Positions 20,909 through 33,405 of a DNA stretch of 64,000 nucleotides are shown here, in pieces (the first letter of the stretch is position 1; every line of letters starts with the position of its first letter). Both the position numbers and the translations under genes were made by a program. Source of the stretch: Chelonoidis abingdonii (taxonomy: Eukaryota; Chordata; Testudines; Testudinidae). The DNA lies in NCBI RefSeq assembly GCF_003597395.2, contig NC_133782.1:7833156-7897155 (forward strand). The letters run 5' to 3'. The notes beneath the pieces were generated by a model. It was not told the origin of the DNA. It did no database searches and was given only the letters and a program-made list of their open reading frames with translations.

Positions 20909-23900
20909 GAAAATAATCACCAGATCTGAGGTAAGTAAGAAATTTCCTCCTCAAGCAGGTTAGCAATGACCGTTTTTGTTGTGCATTCAGTGCTGATCCA
21001 AAGCTCATTAAAATCAGTGAGTTTTGAATCCTACCCTAAGTGGGCATTGTCTGTTAGAGCATATCGCACATGATCAGTTCCTACACAATGAATGGGCAGC
21101 CATTGGTGACTTCATCCCATTCCTGTCTTCCATATTTTGGGTGTTTATTTAGCATTAGCTGATTTATTAAATTGTTACTTAAAAACCAATTGACAAATTA
21201 TTTACTGAAGTTTAACAAACTTGTAGAAGATACATGTATATTAATCCTCATTAACTGCCATTTTACATACAGTCACTGTCTCTTAGATATTATATTAAAC
21301 ACAGATTTGACAGGAGTAACTTACACCTTAACAGAATACGTTTGTCACATTCCCTGATCTGTCCTCAAAGAACGCTCTGAAAGGAGAACCTTGCAGATCC
21401 CAATAGACAGCTTCATAGCCCAGCTGAAAGTGACTCTAGTGAAAGGTTAACCCATGGCCTGTAAGGCCCTCCTTCAAAGTCCGTATAAGCCAATGGAAAC
21501 ACTCTCATAGATTTCAGCGGGCTTTGGATCAGTCCCAATAGCATCAGTACAGATTTTCAAACACATTCAGCCATTAACTATACATGTGCTTTTTCCCACA
21601 TCTGACTTAGGTGTGCAGTTCTCCAATGCGAGCATGCAATGGATCAATCAATAATATTTGTATATAAGCTGAGTGTGCATAAAAGTGCATGTGCAGTGAA
21701 GCATGCCCCTTATTAGAAATGTGGACTATATGTATTGTTCTGCAGTAACTGCATTAGAAATAATGGTAATTATATTATGACTCACCTTAACGCTACCATA
21801 TTATATCCTAATGACTGTTCCATTAATTCATTTTTATTGGATACATTCTGCAATGGAACCTGTGTGTATGCTGTTAATGTATTTGAAATTAAAAGAGTAC
21901 ACAGGATTATTAGATCATTTGTATCATGTAACTGCATTTGGTTCTCCTGGCCACAGGACAAAGGCTGGTAAGTTGAAATGGACTCAGTCAAACAATAAAA
22001 AGTGGCAGTCCTGCCATGTAATCAGTTAACTTGTCCCTACCCAGAGAAAGAATGAAATGGGAGCCAGTTCTTCCACTGTGAAATTTTCCCAGAAGAACTA
22101 GAGTGGGTGTAATCAAGGTACTCAAATTAAAAGGACAAAATGATCAAAGAATAAATCATTGCTACACTGTAGTGGACTGTGACCTCAGGTGGCATGGTAG
22201 TGACATGCCGCAGGAAGTGAAACTGGCTGGACCCAGCAATAATTCAGGCAAAGGGGTCTCTAATCAAACTACAGTCTGTCTGTTTCTTGGAATATCTTGG
22301 GTTCTACGTCTGTTTGCTGGCTCAGAGTCTGATAAGAAACCATGGTCAGTACATATACAGACATGAGAAAGGTTGCTCTTGATTTAAATTGCAACTTGAG
22401 CCTTCAGTTTTGAACCTTTAAGGATCACAGGTACAGTTTTGGTCAGAATACAATTGTGGGTGCAGCCTTGAATGCTTACACCTGCCTGCCTGATTGCAGG
22501 CCTAGATCTCAGGGCTGGCAGCACTAGTCTAAGATTTGCCAAGCAATTCATTTTGCGGGCACAAAAATGGAGGCACAAATTTTGTAGGGTGAAAATTACA
22601 CCCATAAAAGAAAAGACTTGGCCTCCAGGACCAGGCTAAATCATTGTAGTTCTTGGGCAACGGTGCTTGTTACTGGCCTTGCTTTCCAGACCAATCAGTG
22701 CAGGTGAAATATATTTTTGTCAAGTCACTCTCGGGTACCTTTTTCCCCAAATGATTTTGTCCTATGTCATTTAGCAAGTATAGTGATTTTTTTCTCCCTG
22801 TATTCTGGAGGGCGACAGATTTTAATAACAACTTCAAATTATTCAATGTTGTCTCAGGCCAGTTCCCCTTATCATAAGGATCAGCACTTCTGCTGGCACA
22901 GAAAGTCAAACTTGTTGACATTCTCAGCAGAGAGTCCAAGGACTGAATGAGCCATAAGGAATAAATTCCCATCTCACCCTTAGCAGTGTTCTCTCCAGGT
23001 CATTTTTCATGGAGTGCTGATCCTGACCATGATACTCTGTGAAGAGAGGACTCCACTCTCGAGGACATTCACTACCTTTTACAAAAAAAGAAATGGAGTC
23101 TCATGACAAAACATCTTTTTGTGCTCATCAACGTCATCAGTGATGACAACGTAGCTTTAACCACAGAATTTGTTTGTGAGCTATTGCAAGAGACTACAGA
23201 GAATGAAGAGAAACAAAATGCATTTGTGTAGGTCCTATAAAAATTAAAAGCTATTGTTTTGCCTTTTTCCCCCCTTCATTTAATTGTAGTTTTTTAAATT
23301 TCTCTGCAAGGGTGAGAGTTCTCTTCTTATTAAAATATAATGATTATGAACTCCAGATAAATGCCCCCATCTAATAAAAACTATTTTAAGATAGGTCAAA
23401 TTGTGGCCTAAAAACCTTGACTGTGTCCCTTTAATATATTCTATTATCCAACAAATGGTTTGATGTAAACTGACATATATCTTTTAAAAGAGCAAACTGG
23501 ATTGTGACAGCTGATAATCTTGTTTTGTTGCAGGACTTCTATCACATTATCTTCAGTTAGAGGTTGAGGCGTTGAGTAGAAATGCTCTGAAACAGGCCTA
23601 CTGCTTAGCAGTAGTATGGAAAGGAATATCTGGTCCAATATGATTTTGAACTTGTGCAAAATTGGCTTAAGCACAATCAACGGGTGCTCAATGGGCAGAA
23701 GGACATAGCTAGCAATTTGAAATGTGTACACATATGGCCAATCAGTTGCTCCAACTGCCTGGACTGGGCTATACGGTTGTATCTAATGAGCCTAATCCCA
23801 AGGCAGCAGAAATCAGCAATGGTCTTTCCATTGGCTTCAATGGGCCTTGAGTCAGACCCAACATGATCCATAATGTGGAGCCAGATTTTCAGAGGCATGC

Positions 23901-24228
23901 ACCAGAAGGCACCAGAATAAGCAGCCAGATTTTCGAAAGAGCTCAGCTCTTGTGTACTTTTGAAAAACTGGCCCTTGCTGGCTGCTGTTGGATAAAGCTG
24001 GAAGGCTGTGTGTCATGAAAGGCCTGGAAGCAAACTGCAAGTTACCGTAAATAACTATTGAATCCTCTGGGGTCTCATCCTACCCATGATTATTGGTTTT
24101 ACTTCCTGCATAATAATAATAATGTGCACAGGACAGGACCTTAGAAAATCAAGAATGTAAAATGGGGTGGAAAGCAATTGTAGAATCTCATTTGAGAACC
24201 AAAGAAGGTAATCTGAGAAACCCAGACA
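20909..24228. other. Non-coding; no certain family
   Basis: Largely unique. Bases 21465-21540 hold a diverged palindrome-family copy (AGCCAATGGAAAC...AGATTTCAGCGGGCTTTGGATC), and another partial copy is at 23822-23865. Frames of 60-105 codons show no domain. Confidence 0.4.
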
Positions 24229-24229
24229 C

Positions 24230-24415
24230 ACCTCTACCTCGATATAACGTGACCCAATATAACACAAATTCGGATATAACGCGATAAAGCAGTGCTCCAG
24301 GGGGCAGGGCTGTGCACTCCGGTGGATCAAAGCAAGTTCGATATAACGCGGTTTCACCTATAATGCGATATGATTTTTTGGCTCCTGAGAACAGCGTTAT
24401 ATCAAGGTAGAGATG
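24230..24415. mobile_element. Palindromic MITE with GATATAACG termini
   Basis: Starts CCTCTACCTCGATATAACG and ends CGTTATATCAAGGTAGAG, giving inverted termini of about 18 bp with two mismatches. The motif GATATAACGCG recurs internally in both orientations. I recall this as an abundant turtle MITE. No clear target duplication is visible, so the superfamily is open. Confidence 0.65.
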
Positions 24416-25454
24416 CATTGTTTTCACAAAAGGAAATTTTACGGTGATGGTAGATCTCACAATTTGCTGGGCGGATAATGCTGAGAGCTTGGAGAAAGCC
24501 CACAATGAAAAAGTTGCCTATTACCTTGAATTAGAGTAAGATATTAGGAAATTAACGGGAGGTATAAATATCCACTTTTTTGGTCTCATGATTGGGGCAC
24601 GTGGCAAATGGAGTGAAGGAAATGAGGAGCTTTAAAAAATCTTAGGCATTGAGAGAGGCAAAAATTTTAAGGAAAATATTTGTAGACTTGTTTTATATTC
24701 CACTGCAGATATAATGGCAATGTTCAGTGACTAGTAAAGATCCTGGAGCCCCATTCCATGTGTCTTACTCTGATTAAATTTTAGCTATCTTTTTCCATAT
24801 TTTAAATTCATGGATTATTGGTAATCAATACCTCTATATCCATTGCTATTTATATATTTGTCCTTTCAGAGAATGGTTTTAATCTTTTAATAAATCCTTA
24901 GACATTTAGATTCCTATCCCATTTTAAATTATTTTTCCTACTGGACTTGGACGTGGACTGGCCACTTATAGTAACCAGGAAAGGGCAGGTTGTCATGCCT
25001 GCACATAAGCCAGGAGGCAAACTTGAGGGGAAAACCAAATCTGTTTTCTTGGCCAACTGCACAGTAGCCATTAAAGGTCAGAGGGAGCTATCAGGTGAGA
25101 CAGAATCCCCTAAACATTTCCCTCTGAGCTCTAACCCCACACAACCAAGTACATGTTCATGCAGTGCAAGAGTTAAGTGTCTGGAGTTCTCACTTCAAAG
25201 CCCCTCACTCTAATGACTAGAGATCCCCCTCCAGAGTTGGGAATAGGGTATGTGTAGGTGTCACTGGGTGTGTTTGGGCAACCTGGCAGCAGGAGACAGT
25301 GGAAATGCAATAGCAGAGAGCCTTTTGCTGTTTCCCTGTCTGCCTGCCCTTTGCTTCCAGACTCTTGAAGTCTTCACTTGGTTCCTTCCCTTACCCTGGC
25401 ATACCCCTCACCACTCACTACCATCTGAGGAGAACCCACCTTTCAGCCCATGTA
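24416..25454. other. No feature recognised
   Basis: Non-coding. Frames of about 90-100 codons at 24947-25213 and 25250-25549 have no domain. Confidence 0.35.
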
Positions 25455-25640
25455 GTAGAGGCTCATGCCCTAAGCTCCAAAGGCCCCAGGTTCAGTCCTA
25501 CCTGCAGACAACCAGCATCTGTTGGTATTACAAGTGGGGGTTTGTCTAGGATTTCAAATAGACTTCTAACACCAACAGACCCTGATTGTCAGTGGGTGGG
25601 ATTGAACCTGGAGCCTCTGGAGTTTAGTGCATGAGATAAA
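25455..25640. repeat. Palindromic repeat with tRNA-like arms
   Basis: The segment 25459-25499 ('GGCTCATGCCCTAAGCTCC...GGTTCAGTCC') is mirrored at 25598-25637 ('GGGATTGAACCTGGAGCC...CATGAGA'), about 40 bp per arm with several mismatches. GGTTCAGTCC resembles a tRNA B box, so tRNA-like sequence is present in both orientations. Repeat-like sequence, with a TCTC run near 25687, continues to about 25770. I recall a dispersed turtle repeat like this but cannot name it. Confidence 0.5.
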
Positions 25641-26615
25641 AACCAACTGGCTGTTAGCTAAGGCTGTAGAGCAGACTCATTTTATCTCTCTCTCTAAGTG
25701 GGTTTCAGTGCCACTAGATAGGACACAACACCACACCCAGAAGGTGTGTGGGTGACACATGCAGAAGAGGACAAAGCACTCTTAGCACTGCTGTCTCCAG
25801 AGGAAACCGTAGTGCAGGAAGAATGACCAGAAACTGCCCTGGGGATCTGACAATTCCTTCTCTAGGCCAAGTACCAAGGGCACGCGTGGGATTGTGAATT
25901 GTGAGAGCTTTTTCCCCCAGGTCCCCGACAGCCCAGGGTGTTGTGAAAGTGATGTCCTTTATCATTAGAATATGCGCTAAGGGACAATCCATGGAGTCGT
26001 GTTGGCAGACGATTTTGGTTAACACACACTGTGGGCACCGGTCACATGTACGGTGCTGCCACACAGCAGTGTTTCAGTCCAGTTTGGCAAGCAGCGCTTC
26101 ATGGAGGAGAAGAGATTCTACTCTGGCTCAGCAGCGGATCTGTTTTTTCAAAATGATTATTTCCCTTTTGTAAATTGCTGATTAAATCCATTACATTATG
26201 GACACTATGTTTAATATGATCACCAGGTAATACACTTGTTTCAGCGTTGGATGACTGCGTTAGGCTCTGGCACTTCAACAGATGTATCCTTTTCAACATG
26301 GGATGGGTTCCTCTCCTATAATGAGAATATTCTGGGTTCACAGTAAAGCGGCTAAGTATCTAAATGTATGAAACAAAATTAAAGTAAAACAAACCCCAGA
26401 CTCTTGCCTAAATTTCTCTATTGAGTCTCCAGTCAATAGTGCCTGCTTGTAGCATTAGAACAGAGTGTTCTAGGCTAAAAATGTTTCTATTCTTACTGGC
26501 AGATATATTACAGAAAAGAGAACATCAACCACAAAATGGCATTTTATGAAATAAATATCCGCGATAAAGGGCAATTACAAATCTACATTGCTTCATCCAC
26601 TGCCCCTTGAAGGTA
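25641..26615. other. Mostly no feature; first about 130 bp probably repeat
   Basis: 25641-25770 probably belongs to the preceding repeat. The rest is unique-looking, with overlapping frames of 76-116 codons and no domain. Confidence 0.35.
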
Positions 26616-26619
26616 ACAC

Positions 26620-26830
26620 TGGTTTAATGGTTAAAATAGTGACCGGAGACTCAGTAGATCTGTGTCCAGTTTTTGGAGAAATCACTTAATCGCTCTGTGC
26701 CTCGATTTCCCATCTGTAAAATGGGGCTAATGCTTTCTTTTCTGAGCTTTTGCCTGTCTTGTCTATCAATCTGTAAACTGTGCCTAGCACAATAGGACTC
26801 TGATCTTTTGTAGATGCTACTTCAATACAA
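26620..26830 (+). repeat. MIR-type SINE (plus strand)
   Basis: The MIR core is visible as 'CTCTGTGCCTCGATTTCCCATC' followed by 'TGTAAAATGGGGCTAATG' at about 26693-26732, and the 3' part continues 'GTGCCTAGCACAATAGGACTCTGAT'. An ancient SINE, well above background similarity. Confidence 0.8.
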
Positions 26831-27034
26831 ATATTATGCTTACTGTAATGTTCTTTACTGGGACGCTGGGGCATGGGCGTGTGGGGAATATTCTTTTTTC
26901 TGTCCAGTGGGATCACTCTGAATTAGGAAATACTTTTCCCTCTTTGCTTCCCTTTATTAAGTTTCATTTTAAGTTTTACTTGGCATCGTACCAAAGATGC
27001 CATACCATACAAATGAAAGGATGGTCAGCTTCAA

Positions 27035-28036
27035 TACAGTCAATAGTAATTACAGGAAATCATTGCAAAGAATAACCTCTGAGGAAAACAGAAAGGAACA
27101 CAAACTCTGGCAAGTCAAGTGTAAAAGTATAATTAGGCAGGCCAAAAAAGAATCTGAAGAGCAACTAGCAAAAGACACACAAACTAACAGCAAATTCTCT
27201 TTAAGTACATCAGAAGCAGAAACCTGCCAAACAATCAGTGAGGCCACTGGATAATCAAGGTGCTAAAGTAGCACTCAAGGAAGACAAGACCATTGCAGGG
27301 AAGCTAAATGAATTATTTGTGCCAGTTTTCCCAGCTGAGGATATGAGGGAGATTCCCACACCTGAGCCATTCTTTTTAGGTGACAAATCTGAGGAACTGC
27401 CCCAGACTGGGGTTTCAGTAGAGAAGGTTTTGGAGCAAATTTATAAATTAAACAATAATTAGTCACTAGGGCCAGATGATATTCACCCAAGAATTCTGAA
27501 GGAACTCAAATATGAAATTGCAGAATTAGACATAACACAGTTACTATCACTTAAATCAGCTTCTGTACCAGATGACTGGCAGATAACTAATGTGATGCCA
27601 ATATTTTAAAAAGACTCCAGAAGCAGTCCTGGCAATTACAAACTGGCAAGCCTAGCTTCAATTCCAAGCAGATTGGTTGAAATGACAGTAAAGAACAGAA
27701 TTCAGGCACATAAATGAATATGATGTGTTGGGGAAAAGTCAACATATCTATTGGAATTATTTGAAGGTGTCAACAAACATATGGACAAGGGTGATCCAGT
27801 AGATATAGGGTACTTGGACTTTCAGAAAGCCTTTGACAAGGTCCCTCACTGGTGGCTTTTAAGCAAAGTAAGGAGTCATGGGAGAAGAGGGAAGGTGCTC
27901 TCATGAATCAGTAACTGGTTAAAGGATAGAAATAAACAACAAGTTTTCATAGTGGAGAAAGGAAAATTGCAGGGTCCCCCAAGGATCTGTACAGGAACCA
28001 GTGCTGTTCAACATATTCAGAAATGATCTGGGAGAT
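27035..28036 (+). pseudogene. CR1 LINE ORF2 reverse-transcriptase fragment, broken
   Basis: Conceptual translation in pieces gives CR1 reverse-transcriptase signatures. These are a KLNELF...FPAEDM segment (27300-27350), GPDDIHPRILKELK (27470-27511), VPDDWQITNVMPIF (27566-27607), PGNYKLASLASIP (27630-27668) and YLDFQKAFDKVPH (27811-27849), the motif A region with its catalytic aspartate. In-frame stops (for example near 27460, 27607 and 27716) and frame changes break it. The sequence leaves CR1 near 28036, before the FADD-type motif that would follow. It is a dead, internally truncated copy. The endonuclease region and 3' UTR are absent here. Confidence 0.88.
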
Positions 28037-28049
28037 TTTCAACTCTAAA

Positions 28050-29275
28050 CCTTCTGAGATTCACCCACCAGGAACCAGATATTCATGATAAAAGATGGAA
28101 AGAGCAAACTGGAGTCATTGGAATTCATAATAACTTGCTCTAACAGCTTACTAGTGTCACAGCTCAGGGCAATTGCACCAATGACTCCACCTGTGGTCCC
28201 GAAAGGGCTCCCACTGTCAGGCTTCCAGCTCCCCAGCTGTTGTCTCCCTTGAGTGGAGACTAGCGTCATCCTGGTCAGAAGGGAGTGAGTGATGCTGGCA
28301 GACGAGGTGCCAGCTTGTGCCAGAGCCCCAGGTCAATATATTTGTCTATTAGTATAGATCCAAGTGACTGTTAAATGTATAAGAGTATATTTGGTGTTTA
28401 AACTTCATGAAAACAAGTGGGATGTTACTTGCATTGTTCTCACTTAGCTGTACCTTGTTATAATGTAGTAGCAAATGTTTGTATTATGCATACTCCTGTG
28501 ACTAAATAACCCATCCAACAAGGAAGAAGCCTTGTGGAATGCAAAAGAACTTTAACAGGAAAGGGCTAATTTCAAAGCAAGTGGTCTTTGTGTGTGATGA
28601 TCGGAGGTCAAAGACTCAAAGTGTGATCGTCACTCAAAGGAAAAGCCCCCGTGGGTAGCGACACTGTCAAATTGTTTTCAGTGAGAAGAAGTTATAAGTG
28701 TGGATTCAAGGAAAGATCCTGCATCTCTAGACTATCTGGACTCTTACAGGGAAGTGTATCTGATACAAAGCGGAGATCACCAGAGAAAATATGGGTACCC
28801 TGAAAAGACTTTTGGAAAACTAGCACCATTTGGAATTGCAAACTGTGACTCACTTGTGCATATATTTTACCTGCTTTAACCTCACAATAACTTTCATTTC
28901 CTTTTCTTAGCTAATAAACCTTTTGTTGGTTTACTATGAAATTGGCTACCAGTGTTGTCTTTGGTGTAAGATCTGGAGTACCAATTGATCTGGAGTAAGT
29001 GACTGGTCTCTTGGAAGGGGAAGCAACCTGATGTGGTGTGATTTTTGGTTTGAGTGACCTTTAATCACAAAGTCCAGTTTGTCTGTGTGGCAAGATAGGC
29101 TGAAGAGTCTGTCCATGGTAAGACTGCTATAGTGATCCAAGAGTTCACATTTTTTACTGGCTTGGTGAAATCTAACTGTAGAACACAACACCAGCTTAGA
29201 GTGTCTGCTCTGTTTTCTGACAGTCCGCCCTGAGGCTGGCACTCATGGTCGTGAGCCGCTCCATACTGCATAGAA
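28050..29275 (+). mobile_element. LTR-type retroelement sequence, plus orientation (probable)
   Basis: The segment resembles LTR-derived repeat sequence I recall from turtle genomes. A polyadenylation signal AATAAA at 28913-28918 precedes a 'GTAAGATCTGGAGTACC' stretch and a 'GGCTGGCACTCATGGTCGTGAGCC' segment (29232-29255) characteristic of that family. It starts exactly where the CR1 fragment stops, so one probably inserted into or recombined with the other. No coding domain (protease, polymerase, envelope) is visible. Endogenous retrovirus versus Gypsy cannot be decided. Confidence 0.5.
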
Positions 29276-29289
29276 CAGGGTATGTCCAG

Positions 29290-29990
29290 GCTGAACAATT
29301 CCATGCCTTTACTGTGTTATGTCCAGCAAAGACATCCTATCTAAACAGACCTGTTTGCTTTCTCTGCAGAGATTGATAACCATGTGATTGCCAGAGATAC
29401 AAGTTACTGCACAGTTCTTTCTACGCAAACTTACTTTATTCTGACGGTAAAAAGCGTGACTGAAAAAACAGATTAAAAACAATAAAAGAATGTACACACA
29501 TACTACTAAGCTCCCCATCTATCAATGCTCCACCCAGGGCTTTCCTTGTGGTGACAAGTTCATCACAGCTTCAGCTCAGGAAAGCACCCAGTCTTGTGGA
29601 GCCTCACTAAGCCCAGTCCCTCCAACTCTTACCTAAGGCCTGGGGAACTCCATGGACCAGAGGCTCTGTCCATTGGCTGGATCAGAAAAAAGGCCCCCAG
29701 TCAGTTTAAACTGAGGCTGTTTATCCAAAAGTCTTTTCTCTGTCTATTGGTCTCTGGAGAATCCAATCTGAACCAGTATATGCGTATCTGTTGGTGGCAG
29801 AGCCGTGGGGGCTTAAAGGCTGATAAGGAAGTACATTAACATCCCCCTCCCTACTAGAGGTGCATACAGTGCCACAATAACACATACACAACTGCATTTT
29901 AATACAATATACTCTGAAGGTATTAACCCTAATTCAGTAGGGTTTAACTTAATCCAATAAAGTTTAAGTGACGATGTGGTTCTAGCGGGA
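29290..29990 (-). mobile_element. LTR-type repeat, minus orientation (probable)
   Basis: Read on the minus strand it carries AATAAA (29440-29435). It otherwise shows the non-coding, moderately GC-rich texture of an LTR. I recall near-identical text, including 'CCCCATCTATCAATGCTCC' (29513-29531), as dispersed in turtle genomes. Boundaries are approximate and classification is from memory only. Confidence 0.42.
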
Positions 29991-31400
29991 CCCAACTGAG
30001 AGTGCCAAATCAGGACCAATTGCTCAAACAGGGCAGTCACAGCCCTAGGCTGAGGTTTTTCCACCTCTAAGGCAAACCAAACCAGCCAGACAAAAAGGAC
30101 TTCGGTGTCACCCCACTGGCTAACCGCAAGTCACACAAGCAATTTCCTTAGACACTCCAGTCTCCCAGTATCACCACCAGTCCCACACGTCCTGGGGATG
30201 AATGGTATGAAAACCAACACCCCAGTAAAAAGAAAGAGTTCTCTCGATCCCAAAGACCAAGCCCCAGACCCAGTCAATATGTTTATTAGAGGAATATTTA
30301 AATAAAGATGATACCAGAGTTGGGCATGTCAGTCATTAGTTATCGGGGGCAAAACATACAGAGTATGGGGGGACGCTGGTATTTGGTGTATGGGTTAGTA
30401 TATAGTACATACAGGGTTATGTAAGGTCCCCAATGCGGGTGTACGGTGCGGTGGCGGTCAAATATAGTACGGGCGAGCAAGTTGAGGTACAGTTACACAT
30501 CACGATCTTACCCACAAATCACGCGGATGTTGCCAATCCTTTAGAATCTAAAAATCTAGAAGGTTTATTCAAAAAGAAAGATAGAGGTGAGCGCTTAGAA
30601 TTGGTTAAACTGAATCAACTACATACAGTAAATGCAAAGTCCTTTATTCAGGCTTGTAGCAGTGATGCAAGTAAACTGCAGGTTTAAGTCCAGGCTGGAG
30701 AACATCCCCTGCTGGATGGGTCATCAGTCCTTTGTGCAGAGTTTCAGATGAGCTCAAGTCCCTCCAGAGGTAAGAACAGGATTGAAGACAAAATGGAGAT
30801 GACGTCCCCCCCCCCCCCTCTCCTTCCTCCCCTTCCTCCCCCCCCCCCCCCCCTTCCCTTCCCCTCGCCTTATATTAGACTTTTTCCCAGGTTAAAGAAC
30901 ACTCCTTTGTTCCTACTGTGGAATACCAGCAAAATGGAGTTTGCATCCATGGCCAGTTTTCTGCATACTTGCGCTGAGTCACAAGGCGTATTCACCTCCT
31001 CTCAGTGGGTCAATTGTGTAGGTGATGGTCCTAATGGGCCATCAAGCAGGCTAAGCTGAGCTGACACCAACTTGTCTGGGGTTGTCACCCAGAACTGCAG
31101 CACCAATTTTAAAATACCAGACAGCATACAGCCAATATTCATAACGGTCAACTACAAAAATGATACAGACAACGCGACAGCCCACAATCATAACCAGAAA
31201 CCCGTAACCTGGTCTTAGACACCTTATATGACCCCCTTTACATAGGATTTGGTGCCACTACAGAACCTTGGTTGCAACCCATGTTCTATATGGTCCCAGT
31301 TTATATCAATAACGTCACAGTTTATCTTAATTCCATAAGGTTTGCTCAGGATATTGTCAGTCTGTCACAACTATCATGAAACCAGCTTCTAGCCACTCCC
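29991..31400 (-). mobile_element. Solo-LTR-like retroelement, minus orientation (probable)
   Basis: On the minus strand an AATAAA signal at 30569-30564 is followed by 'CTAAAGGATTGGCAACATCC' and then 'GTGATTTGTGGGTAAGATC'-type sequence, similar in layout to the plus-oriented LTR at 28050-29275. Two C runs (30806-30818 and 30838-30853) within a pyrimidine-rich tract interrupt it. No coding domain is recognisable, so it is most simply a solo LTR. Edges are estimated from loss of the remembered pattern. Confidence 0.48.
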
Positions 31401-32477
31401 TTCGGTCCCCAAATCCTTGCACCCTGATTTGCTACCAGTTAGAATCCCGTCCAAGAATGACCCTTTCCTCCCTCCCCCTCCCACCTGAGAAACTGTCTGT
31501 CTGATGGAAGGGGAGGGACAAGTTGAAAGCAGAAAGGGCTAGGGCACCCCGTCTGCACCAGCCTATGGAGCTGGCTGGGCATGGAGCAGGGATGATAGAG
31601 CTACCACTTTGGTATGTGCACCCTGTGTCTTTATGAAGAATTCTGGATATCAGAATTTCTGTCAGCCTACCTGACTCTCAGCCAGAGTTTCTCCTGGGAG
31701 TGCTACCTGTAGCACAGACCCTTGGTACCCCCACCAGAACACAGCATCCCCTGCACCCTGGCACCCAGGGAAGAAAACTTGCCCCCAAATTATATCTGTT
31801 TTACAGTTTATATGCACAGATCTGCTGCAGGGTTTCATACTTCTCCCTCTCACTTAAAGGAGTTAACAAGGAACGAAATCACGCACAATTAAAGTCAGTC
31901 CATTGGAGACCCTGAATATAATATTGTCTTTTTTGCAGAAAAGGAATTAAAGAAATGGATTTGGCCTTGATTCTTTCATTTGAACTTCTTTGCTGAGCTG
32001 CACTTTTCTATTACCTCTGTAACTCCGCCTTCGGTATGTTATTTAAAAGAAGTAATTTATGATTGCCAGTCCTGACATCTCTAATTATTGCTGGCTGTGT
32101 ATCACAATTATTAACCCAAGAATCTCACCCTTTATTTAACAGAATGAAAGGCATTCAGCCCTTTGTGGATGAGTTACTCATATGTAGCCATATATCCTCA
32201 CTCGAAAGCCATAGTGACTAATGAATAATGGCACTTTCCCATTTATTTATTACTGGTGTAAGGTAAACAGAAGGGCTTAAACTACATGCAGTGAAAAAGA
32301 CTAGCACCAACCTCACCTAACCACTTGCTTGGGGCCAGATTTTGTTACCTTCCCTTACGCTGAATAATACTTTGCTCCATGAGTAGTCGAATTGAAATCA
32401 AGAGGAATACACGGGGAGTAAAGCATAAAGAATGTCAAATCAGGCTCTTGGAGCTCACCCTCCTCTTTTCCATGGAT
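31401..32477. other. No feature recognised
   Basis: Non-coding. Only short frames without domains, and a possible palindrome-family fragment near 32330-32420. Confidence 0.35.
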
Positions 32478-32479
32478 TG

Positions 32480-32570
32480 CAATGGCATCCAGTTTGGTTT
32501 GGGAAGTTATTCAAGGTTTTGACTCTGATCCATAAAGCCCTATGCAGTTTGGGTCCTGGGAGCTAGGACT
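32480..32570 (+). pseudogene. LINE ORF2 C-terminal remnant (L2/CR1-like)
   Basis: One frame reads HPVWFGKLFKVLTLIHKALC (32490-32549) and on to SLGPGS before a stop. This matches the conserved 'LHWLPV..RI.FKVL.L..KAL.GLGP.YL' block downstream of the reverse transcriptase in L2/CR1-clade LINEs. About 30 codons remain. A second remnant of the same block is at 56905-57010. Confidence 0.7.
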
Positions 32571-32942
32571 GCATCATTTCAATGGTTTCGATAAACTAAA
32601 AAACCTCTTCTCACACACCTTATATTGGACTGTAAGATGGGCATGGTGGGCCAGCATTGTACTTTATTTCTTACTTATTGAATAATTTGAAGTTGCAAAC
32701 ATTTCCACCTACCACATTTAATTCTGGACATCGCCATATTTACTGAGTGGGGATGCTGAGGAGGAGGACTGATTGGCCAGCAAGGTTCTGATTCACCTTC
32801 CATCTTGTCCAGACTGAGCCTCTGCTAGCTAGCCTTCATTCTCAACAAAACACTGGGGAAACAGAGAGCCTGCTCCATCCTGATCCAATGAAAAGGGAGC
32901 ATACAGTCAAATGTCATCAACATGTGGATAACACAGCAGCTA
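32571..32942. other. No feature recognised
   Basis: Non-coding between the LINE remnant and the MITE. Confidence 0.35.
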
Positions 32943-33063
32943 GGGTGACTAGACAGCAAATGTGAAAAATCGGGACACGGGGTTGGGGGTAATAGGAGCC
33001 TATATAAGAAAAAGACCCAAAAAATCGGGACTGTCCCTATACAGTCGCGACATCTGGTCACCC
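32943..33063. mobile_element. Palindromic TA-flanked MITE (Tc1/mariner-like), copy 2
   Basis: 121 bp beginning GGGTGACTAGAC and ending ATCTGGTCACCC, flanked by TA at 32941-32942 and 33064-33065. It aligns along its whole length with 6235-6354, including the internal 'AATAGGAGCCTATATAAG' block. Confidence 0.8.
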
Positions 33064-33154
33064 TAACTGCAGCCCCCAATCATTCATTATCTCCCCAGCA
33101 GGAATATGTGTTGAGCAGGAAGGCTGATGAGACAGAACTTTTGCAGCGCCGATA

Positions 33155-33185
33155 GGGTGACCAGATGTCCTGATTTTCTAGGGGA
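33155..33185. mobile_element. Terminal fragment of the same TA-flanked MITE
   Basis: GGGTGACCAGATGTCC followed by TGATTTTCTAGGGG matches the end of the family at 32943-33063, preceded by TA. Only about 31 bp remain. It lies 90 bp from a full copy. Confidence 0.65.
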
Positions 33186-33405
33186 TGGGTTTGTGCCTTG
33201 ACTGATTTCATGCTAAAAGATCACCTCTAGTTCATCCAGCTGCAGAATGGGTACTTGGTCTATTGGGCTGAGACGGTCTTACGTGAGGCTGGCCCCATCA
33301 CTTCCTTGGGTAGGGTTGGTTATGAAACTGATGTGCTTTAGCCATGTCAGCGTGATAAGCCATTGGCCTGGGAGAACTTTGTCCAGAGAACATATCTTTG
33401 TGAGC

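Noticed and set aside
27035..28036. Functional reverse transcriptase or domesticated gene
   Set aside because: Multiple in-frame stops and loss of the segment that would carry the FADD motif.
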